This document shows positions 1 through 14,120 of a DNA stretch of 64,000 nt, piece by piece. The notes beneath the pieces were generated by a model, which worked only from the letters and a program-made list of their open reading frames with translations, was not told the DNA's origin and did no database searches. The stretch lies in NCBI GenBank assembly GCA_019915015.1, contig JAHBBC010000013.1, forward strand, positions 62,001-126,000, in the 5' to 3' direction. The stretch is from Auriscalpium vulgare. Taxonomy: Eukaryota > Basidiomycota > Agaricomycetes > Russulales > Auriscalpiaceae. The stretch's first letter is position 1. Each line of letters starts with the position of its first letter. Made by a program: the position numbers and the translations under genes.

Positions 1-1260
1 CGCATACGTACTTGCGTGGCAGCAGTTGACTGCTGCCTCTGGGATTCACGGAGTCCGTCCCGGAACTCTGCAATTGTCTACAATCGATGTATCATCAAGC
101 TGCAGCGCACATGAGAACATTGGGGACGGACCTCTGCTAAGGCAGCGCTAGCCTTACGGTTGACCTCAATCATGACGCCATCCATCGCAGACGATACTGA
201 ACGCAAGCCACGGAGGGCATCCTGGCTCTCCTACACCACATGTATATCAGCAATGTGGGGGGACATTGTATAATATATGCAGGCAGGCAAGACGAACGGA
301 GAGGAGGGTGTTCCAGTGCAATACCACCTCTTGGTCGTGTTGTAGATGGTCATTCATGTAACGCAGCAGAGCGACTTTCTCAAGCGTCGCGTTACGATAG
401 AGTTCGCGCGCATTGTCTTGTTCGTTCGCTTTCTGGTAAGCCAGGCATAATTGGGCTGTGCATATATCTGGTCAGTTCTCAAGCGCAACCGCGGTGGATC
501 GCACACTTACGAATATCCCTCAAGTACCCAGAGTAGCTCGCCCAGAACTGGGCACTTCGCGAGATTGCGCTGGTTCAACATGAGTGTGGGCATCGTATTG
601 CGCTGAACGGCGCAGCACTCACTCTACGCATGGCGCGAACGGCACATCTACAAGGTCGGCGGCGGCCACCCCGCCCGCAAACGGCGCGCACTCCATCGGA
701 ATCGAGTGGTATTGGGCCGTCTGCAGCTCGCACAGCGTCATCGTAATGGCCCCTGCAAGCATACATCCCAGTTGGCCTCCCTCATCCTGCAGCTCTCGCG
801 GAGTATATGCGCACCTCTGACACGCGCGCCCTCGTCCAGCTCGAGGTCGGCACAGCGCGCGTGCAGCTGGGCTGCGGCGCTGCGGAAGCAGTCTGGCTTC
901 CGGGCCCGCGCACTCACAGAACCTAAAATAGACCGCGGGCGGCAGGAGATGAGATCATCGCGCAGAACGCCAAACGGGAACGCGGCAACGCTGACGAAGG
1001 CGAGACATACGAAAGAGGGCGTGCTCTTCTGCGTCGGATAGGCCGAGGGTTGCTGTGTTTCAAGAAAGTGTTCAGCGCCGTGGTCGGGCTGTGACCTGGC
1101 TTGACGCACCGATGGAAGCTCGTACGTCGGCGCCGGGACTGGTAGAGGCAATCGCGGGGAGGCGAGTGGCGTCACTAGAAGTGTGCAGCCATCGCAGCGC
1201 ACCCACGGGTAGGCAGAATGTCACCCCAAGAGCGAGGAGAAAGCAGGCGGTCGTCGACAT
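1..1260 (-). CDS. KAR5/Tht1-like nuclear fusion protein, 3' end outside window
   Basis: This gene encodes a membrane protein of the KAR5/Tht1 family, which acts at the nuclear envelope/ER in nuclear fusion after mating. The proposed start at 1260 opens with a hydrophobic signal-like segment (MSTTACFLLALGVTF). Joined exons then read DCFRSAAAQLHARC, GAITMTLCELQTAQYHS, a Cys-containing stretch, DAISRSAQFWASYSGYLRDI and NEQDNARELYRNATLEK. These match the Cys-rich domain pattern of the family, namely the CEL..A..HS motif and the SRSAQFW..YSGYLR motif. A coiled-coil-like stretch (DALRGLRSVSSAMDGVM) follows. The introns are short with good GT..AG borders, for example a donor at the gtgagt near 575. 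The C-terminal membrane segments lie beyond position 1. The family assignment is firm; the first exon and start are less certain, because an internal intron follows the signal segment directly. Confidence 0.8.
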
Positions 1261-1683
1261 CGCCGTCCGGCTCGAAGAGTTGCAAGTCCCGAGCCAGAAC
1301 GGGTTTTCGCCACAACCGCGTAAATTACGTACGCCAGTGTGCGGCCCGGTACAATTTACATAAAACGCGCTAACGGGCTTATTGTCGATTATATCCGCCC
1401 ACTGAATTCGAATACCTTGACTGTCATATAGCAGCGGTGTGTTCGTTGATCCTGGTGTGGAGGGTGGCCTCTAAGATGCGTACTTGTGCGATTTGAAAGT
1501 GTTCAGCGCTACTTGTCCGGTCCGGCCTCTTCGGAAGACCGGTAAGTTTAACATCATACACAGCTGATCGTCTCCCACCGTCCCTGTGTTCACTGTTCTG
1601 CAACACATAAGAGAGCCGCTTGAAGTTCCACGGATCGTCACTGTACCCTTTTGCTTTTACCCTCTCTTCCTCGATCTATCAAA
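1261..1683. promoter_or_regulatory. Divergent intergenic region, KAR5-like / GST
   Basis: These 423 bases separate the two divergent starts. The part next to the GST start is CT-rich (around 1640-1680), which is typical of fungal core promoters. I see no clear TATA box and no gene. Confidence 0.4.
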
Positions 1684-2747
1684 ATGTCCCAGAGTACGTG
1701 TGGCAGCTGTCTGCCTTCCGACGGAGCATGTCGTTGATGTTCGAACTCTGTAGCTCCCGTCATCGTCCACCACTTGAACAACTCGCGGTCGCAGCGTATC
1801 CTATGGCTCCTCGTACGTGCCAGGGTCCCGCCTTCGTGAAGCCTTCACCTCATTGTCCTTACAGGAAGAGCTTGAGGTGCCCTACGAGCTCAAGACCTAC
1901 CAGCGGACACCCGAGCAGCTCGCACCGAAGGAGCTCCTCGAAGTTCACCCGCTTGGAAAGTCTCCCGTCATCACGGACGGAGACGTCACGTTGGCAGAGA
2001 GCGGGGCCATCGTTGGTGCGCTAGCATGTCCATTGGCCGGAGACCGCCCGCCCATTAACTGTACCTCTCATAGACTATCTCATCGAGAAGTATGGGCAGG
2101 GGAAGATTGCCCCGACCGGGGAGGCCAAGGTGACGGACTTGTACTGTGCGCTCCTCTTTTCCACTTCTGCGAGAACGAGAGCTGACGTCCGTGCGTCAGT
2201 CCGCCACTTCTCCGAGGGCTCCTTCGGCCCTTTGGTCACCAACCGGTACATCTATAGCCTGGTCCCTGAGCGTTCTCCTTTCTTCCTGCGGCCCATCCTG
2301 CGTTCAGTCTTCTCCAGCCTCGATACGAAGCTCATCGACAAGCCTCTGACGGCCGCTCTGAACTTCGTAAGTCTCGAGTCCATGTCTGCGTGAACTAGCT
2401 TTCTCACTCGTGCGGCAGATCGAGGCCACCTTCGCCAAGAACGGGAACTGGCTCGCCGGTGGCGCGGAGCCCACCGGCGCCGACTACATGATGTCGTTCA
2501 CGCTTGAAGCTCTGGTCGCGAGACGCCCGGAAGGCTTGGGACCTCTCACCAAGGCCTGGGTCGAGCGCATCCACGCACGGTATGGCGAAAATCTTTCCGA
2601 CAGTTCTACCCTTACTCACTGACACAACCTCACAGTCCGGCCTACAAACGGGTGAGCCGCATCTTCTGACCTAGCTTGCGGTACTGACTTGCTGCTCGTT
2701 TGTAGGGTTTGGAAAAGGGTGGCGAGTACGCATATGCCAGGCTCTGA
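1684..2747 (+). CDS. Glutathione S-transferase, GTT1-like
   Basis: The product conjugates glutathione to electrophiles or acts as a glutathione peroxidase/transferase in detoxification. Eight exons can be joined (1684-1693, 1754-1812, 1865-2015, 2074-2145, 2200-2366, 2419-2579, 2636-2651, 2706-2747) to give about 225 residues. The N-terminal thioredoxin-fold domain reads VHHLNNSRSQRILWLLEEL, then the cis-proline motif GKSPVITDG and the glutathione-binding motif LAESGAI. The all-alpha C-terminal domain contains HFSEGSF and NGNWLAGG...GADYMMSF, and the protein ends in RPAYKRGLEKGG. The start is chosen because a 10-base first exon (Met-Ser-Gln) splices in frame to the conserved beta-1 strand. 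The HHL.NSR..R.LWLLEEL signature is that of the fungal GTT1 subgroup rather than Ure2p. Length is normal and nothing looks broken. Confidence 0.9.
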
Positions 2748-3303
2748 TTTTCTCGAGATCGGGCTTTCCACGATAGCTGAACAGCACAGCACGATACCTT
2801 TCTTGCTAGCGCTTCCATACCGTTGCACTGGTTGTGCGCGGCGCTTCCAGGGGCGCCAACGGCTCTTCTGCATGTTCTATACTATGAATAATGATAAGCT
2901 TGTTTCGCCTTCGTACTTCTGAGCCTTCTGCGGGCGATCTGCAGCCGCGGATCAGTTGGCTTCTCAACTTCCTCAGGAACTTGTCAACCGCTTCGCGCCC
3001 CGGCGCACTCCAAGAACAAACAGAGCGATATATTGAGAACAATGCATATGAAACACAGTGCAAGGAGAGAACACTAGGGTTACAGCGAGTGGGAAGGCAA
3101 TACTTAAACAAACAGACAGGCAATGGTACGTGTTCAAGACAGCTGCGGAATGAGTGGATGCTCGACGAATAGCGAACCAAGCAAGAAATGCGAACGAAGA
3201 CCAAGAAGAGGGTATAACGCGTACTGGTACATACATCTAATCCGGGGTCCAAGATACAGAATGGGTAGTGTCGGAAACAAGATCAAAGTCTATACATCAG
3301 CGT
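2748..3303. other. Convergent 3' intergenic region
   Basis: This is the space between the stops of the GST gene and the minus-strand gene ending at 3304. It should hold both 3' UTRs. I see no gene. Confidence 0.5.
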
Positions 3304-4992
3304 TCATCGGCGCTCGTCCCCGCGGTGCTTGCGGTGGCTCGACGCGCCGGACATCGCGCGTGCCTCCCAGGCGGAGGGGCCCTCGCCCTCGAGCCAGTTG
3401 CCCGTCGAGCCGTCGCGCTCGAAGTCGCCGTCCTTGTACCCGTAGCGCTGCTGCAGGAGCTTGAGCAGCGGGTTGCGCAGCGCCGGGTCCATGCGGACGC
3501 TCTCGCCGGGGTGGTAGCTCCCGACGTCGTGGCGTGCGAGGCTCTCCTCGAAGAGCGCCTCCTCGAAGGTGCAGCCGCAGTTGAGGTGGCCCGGCGGCGC
3601 CATGCGCGGGGGATGCGCGCGGCGCTCGCGGCGCGAGTCGTGCCATGCGCAGAGCGCGTTCCCGGCCCGGTTGAGCGAGCAGAAGAGCTTCACGCGGGCG
3701 TCGGTCCGCGCCTTCCACGACGCGTTGAAGGAGGAAGAGGCGGGCGGCGGCGCGGGTGTGGGGAGGCCGCTGACGGAGGAGGAGGGGTACGAGGAGCTGT
3801 GCATGGGGTTCGCGAGCTCGCTCTCGAGCTCACGCATGCGCAGGCGCGCGGACTCATTGATAAGCTCGAGCTCGTGGACCTTGTTACGGAGGTAGCGGAT
3901 CTCGTCATCCGTCGGGCGCGACGGTCGGCTCCCCGAAGGTATCGCGGTGGTGGGAGTGATGGGGATGGGGCCGCGCGTAGAGCCCGAGAATCCTACGCCG
4001 GGCTGCCCGATCATGGGGATACCCACGGGCGGCGGGTTGCGTCCTTGGTAGGCGAACTGCTCGGGGTACGAGGACGCGGGGAACATCGGAGGCGAGTGCG
4101 AGGAGGAGGCAGCATTAGGATTACCGTAGGTCGCGTTATTATACTCGTTATATTGTAGGTAGTTTGCCGATGGGCTGCCTGAAGTGAGCGACGTTGAAGG
4201 AGAGGACATGTGGTTGAAGGACATGGGGGCGGAGTGGTCGTCGAAGCTCGCAGACTGCATGCCTGCTGACCCAGAGGCTTCGGGGGTCGTTTGGGTCCAA
4301 ACCATGCCCGACGCCACGTTATTGTACGCGTGTCGGTGGTGGTGGGAGCTCTCGCTCGTGGGGGAGGGGGAGTTGGAGTCCTCAGAGTTTGAGGACAAAT
4401 GAATGTCACCCATGGCTCCTCGCAGGCTCGACGAGGTCATGTTCGAGCCTGAGGATCGAGGCCGTGTGTCATCTCCAAAAAGTGGTCGACGCATGGCGGG
4501 GGTCTGTGCAGACCGTCTGCTCAATACGGCGAATGGAGTGACATATGGGAAGATCGCGCACCTGGGCCCCCGACGCGGCGAAGGCATAGGCCTGTTGCCG
4601 TTCCACTTCTAGGTCGAGGACGTCAGGATGGGTTCTTAATCGCACGCAGGCTGATGCCACTCACCATTCTCAGTTTTGATCCATTGATTGTAGTTCGGAT
4701 TGGCCATTTTTGCTGTATCTTCCCCACGTTTGTCGTGCGGACGGACGTCACGTGCAGAGATGGAGTATGGATGTTTTGAGCGTCTCTGAGAGCTGATCGA
4801 GGAGGAGTGCCGACGGATGGGCGGGGGGGCGGGTGGGGGGGAGACCGTCGTGGCTGGGCCGGGGGAGGGAGGGGAGGACCCTATATAGAAGGGGCGGGGC
4901 TCAGTGGCTTGCTCGGCCTTGACGTCGAGAGCACTGTCGGAGGATGGCGAGCGGTCGGGCCAGTTAAAAGAGTCGGGCGTCGTCTCATGCAT
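3304..4992 (-). CDS. Uncharacterised coiled-coil, low-complexity protein
   Basis: I do not recognise a family. Three exons join well. The first ends in the context KTEN at a gtgagt donor near 4661, a 45-nt middle exon follows, and the third runs from an acceptor before TPAMRRPLFGDDTR to the stop at 3304. The N-terminal part is Pro/Ser-rich and carries the segment MANPNYNQWIKTENG. The central part is Ser/Asn/Tyr-rich. A short coiled coil (NKVHELELINESARLRMREL) precedes a better-ordered C-terminal domain with Cys and His residues (LFCSLNRAGNALCAWH and GHLNCGCTFEEALF) and a terminal charged region. The Cys/His residues could bind metal, but that is speculative. The upstream Met at 4992 or the Met of MANPNYNQ could each be the start. 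The overall build suggests a nuclear regulatory protein; this is inference only. Confidence 0.6.
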
Positions 4993-7900
4993 GACGATAA
5001 GCGGTGCAGATATTCACCGGATAAAGAGACAGGGTGAATAGCGGGAGTCGGTGTCGCTACCTGGACGATGGTGTCCTGCAACGGGCTGTGATCAAAGGTC
5101 GCGAGGGACTCAGATCGTGTGTCTGGTCGACTGCCCGACCGACATGTTTAAAAGGTCGCAACAGGCTGTACAGAAAGACATCATGGGCCTCAGCGGCGAA
5201 TTAAGCGAGGAGCGCACCGTCAGTCTGGTCCTGATCTGCCCATCCCTCGCGTGGCAGTTGAACCCCCGAGGTTCCTGCCCGCACATCGCGCACGAGTCGG
5301 TCCTGCGAACAGGCGCCGGCTTGAAGCGCTTGCGTTGTGATGGTGGCCCGTGGGTTATTATTCATCGAACTAGAGAAAGATGTCGGCCTGATCAAACGGA
5401 TCAGACACACGCTCCGGCTGTGTTTGCTGTGTCCGGCCGTGAGGCGGCCGTACCCGGTGCGCCTCTACGTATACACACGCATGCCACCGAGAAATAAGCC
5501 TCGCCCGACCGCGCACGGAGCGTGCGGCACCTACATGTTCTGCCCCTCATCCATGCGGACGAGTGATCATGGATTTTTCCACAGGCGCTCAACAAACGCC
5601 CAGCCACGAGCTGCCACGAGGCGTCGCAGAACGACCCCGCAGCACGGACGCATGCATTACTGCAGAACGAAATGGGAACAGACGTGCAGGGCGAGTCATT
5701 TGCCGACGTGGGCGGGCACCGTTTCCTTTCGCCGCCGGCTGACAAAACCGCAGAGACCTTGTCTGTGCACATCGGCGGCTTCTGAACGACTATCATTATC
5801 ATATGCACGGTCCAAGTACTAAACGGCTTCCCCCGGCTCATCGAATCCGCCAGCGGCACTCCAAAGTGCGCCGCCGTCGCCCCTCGGACTAACGGACGAT
5901 TTGGATCTCTGCCAGCATGCTAGATCACTGCTAGATCTAAGTCCATCTCGAGCGCCTGATCTCCTGCAGGGTCATCGTCCAATAAAATAGCCAGACTCGA
6001 ACTCGACTTGCCTCTGAATTCAACGATCAGGAGCCTCTCGTAACGGATGCTTCGCGCCCTGAGTTCGCGTCATGCCTGGAGTCAGCGGAGCTCTGTCACC
6101 AAACTCGAACGCTGGACGGCCGTGATATTGCAAGCTCAGCGACGAACGGAAGCAGACGGTCCACAGCCTCCGACCACCGCAGCCAAATCTCGCCCCTGGT
6201 CCAAAACCCGGACATTAGCACATCCGAGCCTGCACAGGTCTATCTGCATGGGCAGGGTGAAGATGTCTCGATGTCGTGTTGGCAAGCCCTTGTGGCCCCG
6301 AGGCCCCGAGCGCTCGCTCCGTTGCTCTGTGCCCGGTCACTCTTGACTGCCGGTTCACCCACCTCATGGCTTGCTGCCCGCGCGCCAAATTAGGTGCCTT
6401 TAACGCTGTTCGCCCTCGTGGTTCAGCAATCCCTCAGGCGCCCAAGGAATGTTCGAAAATCGGTTAGCATTAAATGCCATTGAGTTCCCAGCGCTCTGTT
6501 CTGGCTCTGTCTGTCATTGCCTCATGATTAGATTCGAAATCTCTGCAATGGAGGCAATTGTAAACGGTGCTTTATGAGAAACAACGCCTTTGTCGCAGCC
6601 TTCTCTCCGTCCTTTGCACGCCTCGCCTCCGCCTGTGCCACAACCCCCTTTGATAGCCCCATCCCCTGTACATGTGTCAAAGCCATGGCGGCATCGTGCG
6701 TGAAGTCCTGCTTGACGGCACTGCCGGGCGATCACTGCCAAGATCAATCCCGCACGTGCCGTACTAGGCCGTACTTTTGACCCTTAGCGTGAGGCTGCGT
6801 GAGGACACAGTCACCTATCGGCCACCTAAGAACTTAGTAGAATAGAATTCTCAGTCTTACTTCGGCTGTCTGAAGAGACAGAGGATCAGACGCCTCAAGC
6901 CCAGGAACCCAGCAGCCGGCGGGTCGATGCATCATCCCGCGCGTCCCATGTCCGCCCGAGTGCTTGCCCGCTGGCCACTCGCACGGTGCGTAAAAATGGT
7001 TACCGCACACTGTCGTCCTTCGGCGGAGAAGAGTTCTAATTCCTCTATAGATGCTACCAGGCTTGGCCAGGCGTTCTTATCCTACAGAAGCTTTAGATGC
7101 ATGTTGCAGGGTCGCTGATGCGGGCGCAGCCGACAGGTGCGGTTGAAGGTTGTTATAGAGGATGTCATTGCCGTGGGCGACGGTAAAGGGTTTGCAGACA
7201 TACCTAATCCCAGTCAGAGTTATTGTCCGCGAAGCACATCCAACACAGGCGCGGTGAGCCAAACACGCTTCCAACGATAATTGCATGTGCCCCGGTAGGC
7301 TAAACGTATGGTGCCCGATGATCTCCCTACTCGCGCGCGAAGACAGACAGCTGCTCGTAAGATGGCGGCGCATATTGGAGACGACGATCAACGCTTCGCC
7401 GACGGAGGGCGGACTTGCGCTGAATCAGACTCGCGATCGTCGGGCATGTCGTAGCGGATGATATCTCGCCAAACCTTGGCTTTGGGAAGATTGTGACTGC
7501 ACAGTGCAGGCGCACATGTAAGCCACCGCAAATCATGGAGTAGTGTTTGCTTACTGTGATTCGGGGGGAATATCGACCTCGCCGGTGGACAAGTTTATGT
7601 CGACAAAGCGGGTGATCTCAACGGCAGGGCGCCCCGGGCAGCTTGAGATTCGCAGTTGAGTGGCTATCGACGTTTCCAATCGTGAGCGACTCACATACGG
7701 AACAGACGGGGTATGGGGAAGCAGTGATATTGCGGACGTCCGGTGTGCGTGGCCTCGAGGTCACACAAGAACTGCAGCACCTCAGCAATGCGGCATGGCG
7801 ACGGCTGTTTGGCTGGCTTTTCCAAGGACATTTTGGCCGAGATGAAGCCTGCACTGTCCAAGGGCACGTAAAGAGTTGTGCAGAGGCTTGACGTCTCTTG

Positions 7901-8059
7901 ACGTCTGCAAGCCGCGCGCGGCGCCTGGGCCCGGCCGGCGTGCCGCATGGATGCCACGTGCCCGATGCACAAAAATTGGACGGCGGGGCATCGAACGAGT
8001 TTTCACGCCTGGCTCTTCCTCTCATCTTTCCTCCAACCTCCCTTCATTTTCCATTCACG
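4993..8059. other. 3.07-kb stretch with no supported gene
   Basis: Both strands hold only short, overlapping frames with no recognisable domain and no consistent chain of exons joined by GT..AG introns. The last 60 bases before 8060 are CT-rich and look like the promoter of the SAH hydrolase gene. The region may hold regulatory DNA, a non-coding transcript or decayed sequence; I see nothing definite. Confidence 0.5.
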
Positions 8060-9916
<1,857 letters not shown>

Positions 9917-10659
9917 GCGGCGCGCCGTCGGCGAAAACAGACGCATAGGTGCTCTGATCGGCCTCAACGCCGCCCTCGCCAAGAGGAGATGGAATCTGTA
10001 ACGTTCCCTCAGTGTGGTGTGTAGACGAGTCTCAACGCTCTCGTCGGTTGGCAGGCGTGATGTGTCGTACCGCAGTGTGCGGGGCACGCCGTGTATGTAG
10101 AAGAGTCGTCTGCTTAGTTGTGTAGCATGTCAAACGTCGTTCATTGTACTGGGCCTCAACGAGCCCAAATCCACATCCATTCCCCAGGAACTGTGCAGGA
10201 GTGCCAGAAAGTGCCAAGTGCAACGTCTGTCGCGCCGCGAGCGCGTTTGAGGTTCAAAAGCTTGGCAGTAGATTGACCAACTGTCGAATTTACCTAGTGC
10301 CAGTCTACTCCTCTCCTTTGCTTCAAAACATGTTCTATCCAGCTGGGGGCCGCAGAGGCCGCGCTACCAACAAAGGTCTAACTGGCACGACGTCCGCCGT
10401 GGGGTTCGGCGGCCACCGCACCTGAGCCTCCTCCCGCCGCACACGCCGCGACTTAGCACAGGTAAATTTATCATGTTCCAACGGTGGTGACACCCCGCGC
10501 GGCGCCCTCTCAAGCTGCGGGATGATGCGCGATCATGATAAAGTGAGTACGCACCGCCCCCTGGTGGCAACCGCGCGCGGCCGCAGCCGCAAAGTGAAGC
10601 AGTAGCCACGACCACTGCCCATCACTCCCTCTCATACCCCCACGCACACAGCTCCGACC
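9917..10659. other. Intergenic, no gene seen
   Basis: This holds the 3' UTR of the SAH hydrolase gene and the promoter of the next plus-strand gene. GC-rich, out-of-frame ORFs are present, but none shows domain character. Confidence 0.4.
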
Positions 10660-12410
10660 ATGGGCGCGAGCGATGTTTCGCCCCTCGGGCCAATTGATCC
10701 CGCGTCGCTATCCGTCTCAGAGGAGCAGAAGGCGGCGCCGTGGATCGTGCGCAAGCTCGTCGGGGTGAGCAACGCGCCTCGATGGCGACCACAGCCCGTT
10801 GCTGACCCGCCATTTGCACCCACCGGGACCCTCTCGATCTATTGCGATCGCCCATCGCTTGACCTGTTCCTCTCCCGTGCCGGGTTTGCCCATGGGTGTA
10901 GTCGATGACGGGCCGTATAGTCATGTCGTCTTACGAATCGCTGCGTGCAGCAGGGACGACCGTGATCTGTCTTTCACCGGTATGTCTTGGCCGCGGTTGA
11001 CCGCTGGGTGGAAAAACAGTCTGTTTGCTGACTGCCCGCCGATCAGTGGGGCGACTCGCAGCCGTTCTTCCTGCCATGCGTCAGGTTTCGCGATCTCGCC
11101 GTCCATACGGTTATAGCCGCGACAGTGAGCACACTTACCCTTTCGCTGCTACCAAACGCCGGTCTCAATGTCGATTAGGGCGGGATGGCTGCCGTGGCAG
11201 CTCCGGCAATGGGCCCCGTCGCTGACGCTATTGTCTCCACTGTGGGGGATTCCATCCTGGTGGAGGTCGGCATGCACGCGGGCTTTGAGCTGACCACCAA
11301 AGCCGCGAACGACCTGGTAATCGACCACGGCTTGAAGAGCCTCATCCCCAATCACTCGAAGATTCTCGAGACAACCCACGTGAAGAGTATCCTTATCACT
11401 CTCAAATACAAGCACACGGTTGAAGACGCGGCTTTAGGATTCTACCGCAGTAGTCTCCACAAGTAAGTAGCAGGCACCTCAACTCCGTATGTCTAAAGCG
11501 AACTCGTATCCAGGGACAGCAGCTTGTTTTCATCCGTAAAAGACTACCTGGCGATCGAGAAGGGCTGGTTCAACCCGTATCTCTTCGCGAGCGGACGCCG
11601 GCCTATCATACCACGTTCCATGAAACCTGACGTGATATTCTGCCATGGACCTTTTCTGTCGGGTACTTCATCCCCATTCGCCTACAAACGTCTCAGGATA
11701 CGTCTGACCCTCCGCAAGGTGACTACAAGATCGGAGAAACTATCGTTGCAGAATCTGCCACCGTCATCTCTTTCGGCAATGCGCCTCCACCTGCTGAGGC
11801 ACCGCCGGGATCCCCGAAGCTTCTCGACCTCAAACTACCATCCCTGTCGAACGTATTCTCCTCCTCGCGGGCATCATCACCCGAACCCACCTTGACCCCA
11901 CTTCCCCCGCAACCCCGACGTCTTGTGCTCGTCGTCGTTGGGCTCAAGCCCCACCGCATGCTCTGGACCACGAGTGCACGCCCAGGCGAGAGCGTCATCT
12001 ACTACCAGCTGCTGAACGGCTGCCCTACAATCGTCGTGCCCGTGAAAACCGGCGCACCGCTCGTCGCATGGGATGGGCTCACGCTTGAGGACCTCTGGAA
12101 GGTGCCCCTCCCAGATTCCGACACCGAATCCCCAGACTCCGCCTCCCATTTCTCCGGCATCGTCGGGGTGCTCAGCGAGTTCGTCGAGCTATGTATCGAT
12201 TGGGACCGCGTGTCTCTGCCGGAGGTGCACGTGGGCGACACGGAGAAGGATGGCGATGTGCCTTTGGAAGCGATGGAGCAGAAACGCGACGCGCTCCGTG
12301 CGGCACTGCGCGCGCTCGTGGCGGGGGCGATCCGCAGCGGCGAGAGCAAGGCCGTGCGCGACGATGTCGACAAGGAACGATCGGGCATCGCAATGTGGCG
12401 CATTCCGTGA
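10660..12410 (+). CDS. Uncharacterised conserved-looking protein with apparent frameshift
   Basis: I do not recognise a family. The start MGASDVSPLGPIDPASL is followed by KLVG at a gtgagc donor near 10765. Exons then read QPFFLPCVRFRDLAVHTVIA, an Ala/Gly-rich stretch with GDSILVEVGMHAGFELTTKA, and SSVKDYLAIEKGWFNPYLFA. After that the frame must change, near 11625-11650, to continue as PWTFSVGYFIPIRL and then a Pro/Ser-rich linker and a C-terminal domain (RRLVLVVVGLKPHRMLWTTS, NGCPTIVVPVKTGAPLVAWD) ending at 12410. No AG acceptor lies where an intron would be needed, so this is an indel (sequence error or real mutation). The 280-nt interval before the second exon may hide another small exon. 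Cytoplasmic location is guessed from the lack of a signal or TM segment. Confidence 0.55.
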
Positions 12411-12971
12411 TGGGTTTGGGGCTCCTGCTTCTGTGTTCCGGAGCGTTCGTTGCATAGAGCTGGAGCGGGTCAGCGAAAAGACGGTGTGTGATGGCCGAAG
12501 TGATACGCGTATAATGAAGAACGGTTTGCTTCCACTGCTCCGCAAAGAGGAACAAACTGTTGGTTGCTCATCGTCGTCTCCGAAGACGGGCTTCTTTGGT
12601 TGCGATATCTGGACGGACCGGGAAACCGTCGAGATTTGTTAGACGCGCGGTCAATGGTAGCTGAAGGACGTGCTGTGTGATAACGATCGGGACTCGTGAG
12701 TGAATGAGCTATCACCCTCATCAATTCGAAGGTCCGGGGTGCTCGTACGTACAGTAACGCCACAAAGGGGACTCACATTACAGCAGGAATGAGACATCTC
12801 GACTTCCGCGCACATCCGCGAGCACAGCACCGCCAAGCACCTATAAGAAAGCGCGCAGCTCATCCCCTGATACCAAACCCTTCTTATTCACCACTTACCA
12901 CCATCGCAGCGCAGCGCATCAATCATTTCCACCCAACCAACTCACCCTCGCCCTCACCCATATCCCACACC
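12411..12971. promoter_or_regulatory. Intergenic/promoter with TATA-like box
   Basis: A ctataagaaag sequence at about 12840-12850 lies some 125 bases upstream of the ATG at 12972. Pyrimidine/adenine-rich sequence runs from there to the start, as in fungal core promoters. Confidence 0.4.
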
Positions 12972-13527
12972 ATGTTGTGTGCTGCATCCCCTTCGTTCAA
13001 GCAGGTCTTGACCCTTTCTAACACACCCGTCGACCGGCTATCCTCGTCGTCGACGGGGTCGACGAACAACTTCCCCCGTGTGATCGGTCTTGGATTTTAC
13101 CTCTCCGGGTCGCCAGTCCGCGCGGGGGTGTCTGCACCTGAGTCTTTGTCTGTCCCGCCGGTCGCCGACACAACATTGCGCGCGAGGATGCCACAGGCCA
13201 ATGATAGGGGCGGTGTTCCGGAGGCCGAGATGGAGAGAGTAAGCTATACATTACCTGGTACCTGCATGATTGCTGAACTACGAAACGCAGAGCTGCATAA
13301 AGGGCAGCCGACCTGCTCGTCCTGAATCCTCTGTCATCAGCACATCCAGCCATCGATGCGACGCCCACACCTTGGGCCAGGCACTGCCCCCAACCATCAT
13401 CATAGATGACGCTGCTCTCAGTCTTCCCGGCGGGGCCATCGACAAGAGGAATCCCGCGAAATCAGTGAAGGGCCGGATCTGCACACCCCACCCAAAGTGT
13501 GCTAAGCGTTTGGAGTTCGCCCAGTAG
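12972..13527 (+). CDS. Small Ser/Pro-rich protein of unknown function
   Basis: I do not recognise it. The ATG is preceded by a TATA-like box and a CT/A-rich leader. Exon 1 (MLCAASPSFKQVLTLSNTPV..., ending EAEMER) reaches a gtaagc donor near 13239. A 50-nt intron ends in cgcag, and exon 2 continues in frame (SCIKGSRPARPESSVIS...) to a TAG at 13525-13527, for about 167 residues. Composition is Ser/Pro/Arg-rich with no signal peptide, TM segment or domain visible. The only support is the clean promoter/intron/stop structure, so it could be a lineage-specific small protein. Confidence 0.45.
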
Positions 13528-14120
13528 TTAAAAATATGTTAATTAGATGCACGCAACTGGTTTCTGGAATCTCAGAAATGACAAACATCGTAGTTGGGAT
13601 GTCCGACAGCACAGTACCTTGAACAATCTGTTCCACTCGAGAGGAGAGCATCCGAGTCGTCCTCCTAGAGATCAGCCAGTTCCCGTAGCAGAGCGTGCTG
13701 TGACGCCTCGTTGACCCTCAGCACCATGACAGTTGCCACCCAGGAGTGCAGTCCGCTGAGAGAGTTTTCCAGTGCAATCCACAGACAAAAAACAAGGAGA
13801 ACATGTCGGCGATCGGAACTGTAGTGCACGGCAATTGCCGAGCCGTTGCACGGCTGTACTGGATGGTAATTCAGACCTTTGCGGCGTCCATTCCTCTCTC
13901 CTCGTCCTCGTCGCCATCGTTGGCCCCTCACCGCACCTGTTCACCTCCCATCCCCCCCTCCCGACCCCGGCACATCGTCGCATCACCCACCGTCTCTTGG
14001 AGCAGCCGACCGCGCGTCGCACTCGGGCCACAGATCGATTCCCCTCCTGCTGCGGCGGACCACATCGAAGGCACCTCGCCAACGGTCTCCAGCTCGCCAC
14101 CCATTCTTGACCGACGTCTC
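13528..14120. other. Intergenic / 5' leader of La-motif gene
   Basis: The reading frame of the next gene stays open from 13746. The sequence from about 13890 to 14110 is strongly CT-rich, more like a promoter and 5' UTR than coding sequence, so translation probably starts at 14121. In-frame ATGs at 13746, 13803 and 13863 are alternatives. Confidence 0.4.

Noticed and set aside
3268..4158. Plus-strand frame of 296 codons rich in Ala/Arg/Val
   Set aside because: Shadow of the minus-strand coding exon ending at 3304.
4800..4890. Very G-rich plus strand, possible quadruplex
   Set aside because: It is explained by Pro/Ser codons of the minus-strand coiled-coil protein gene.
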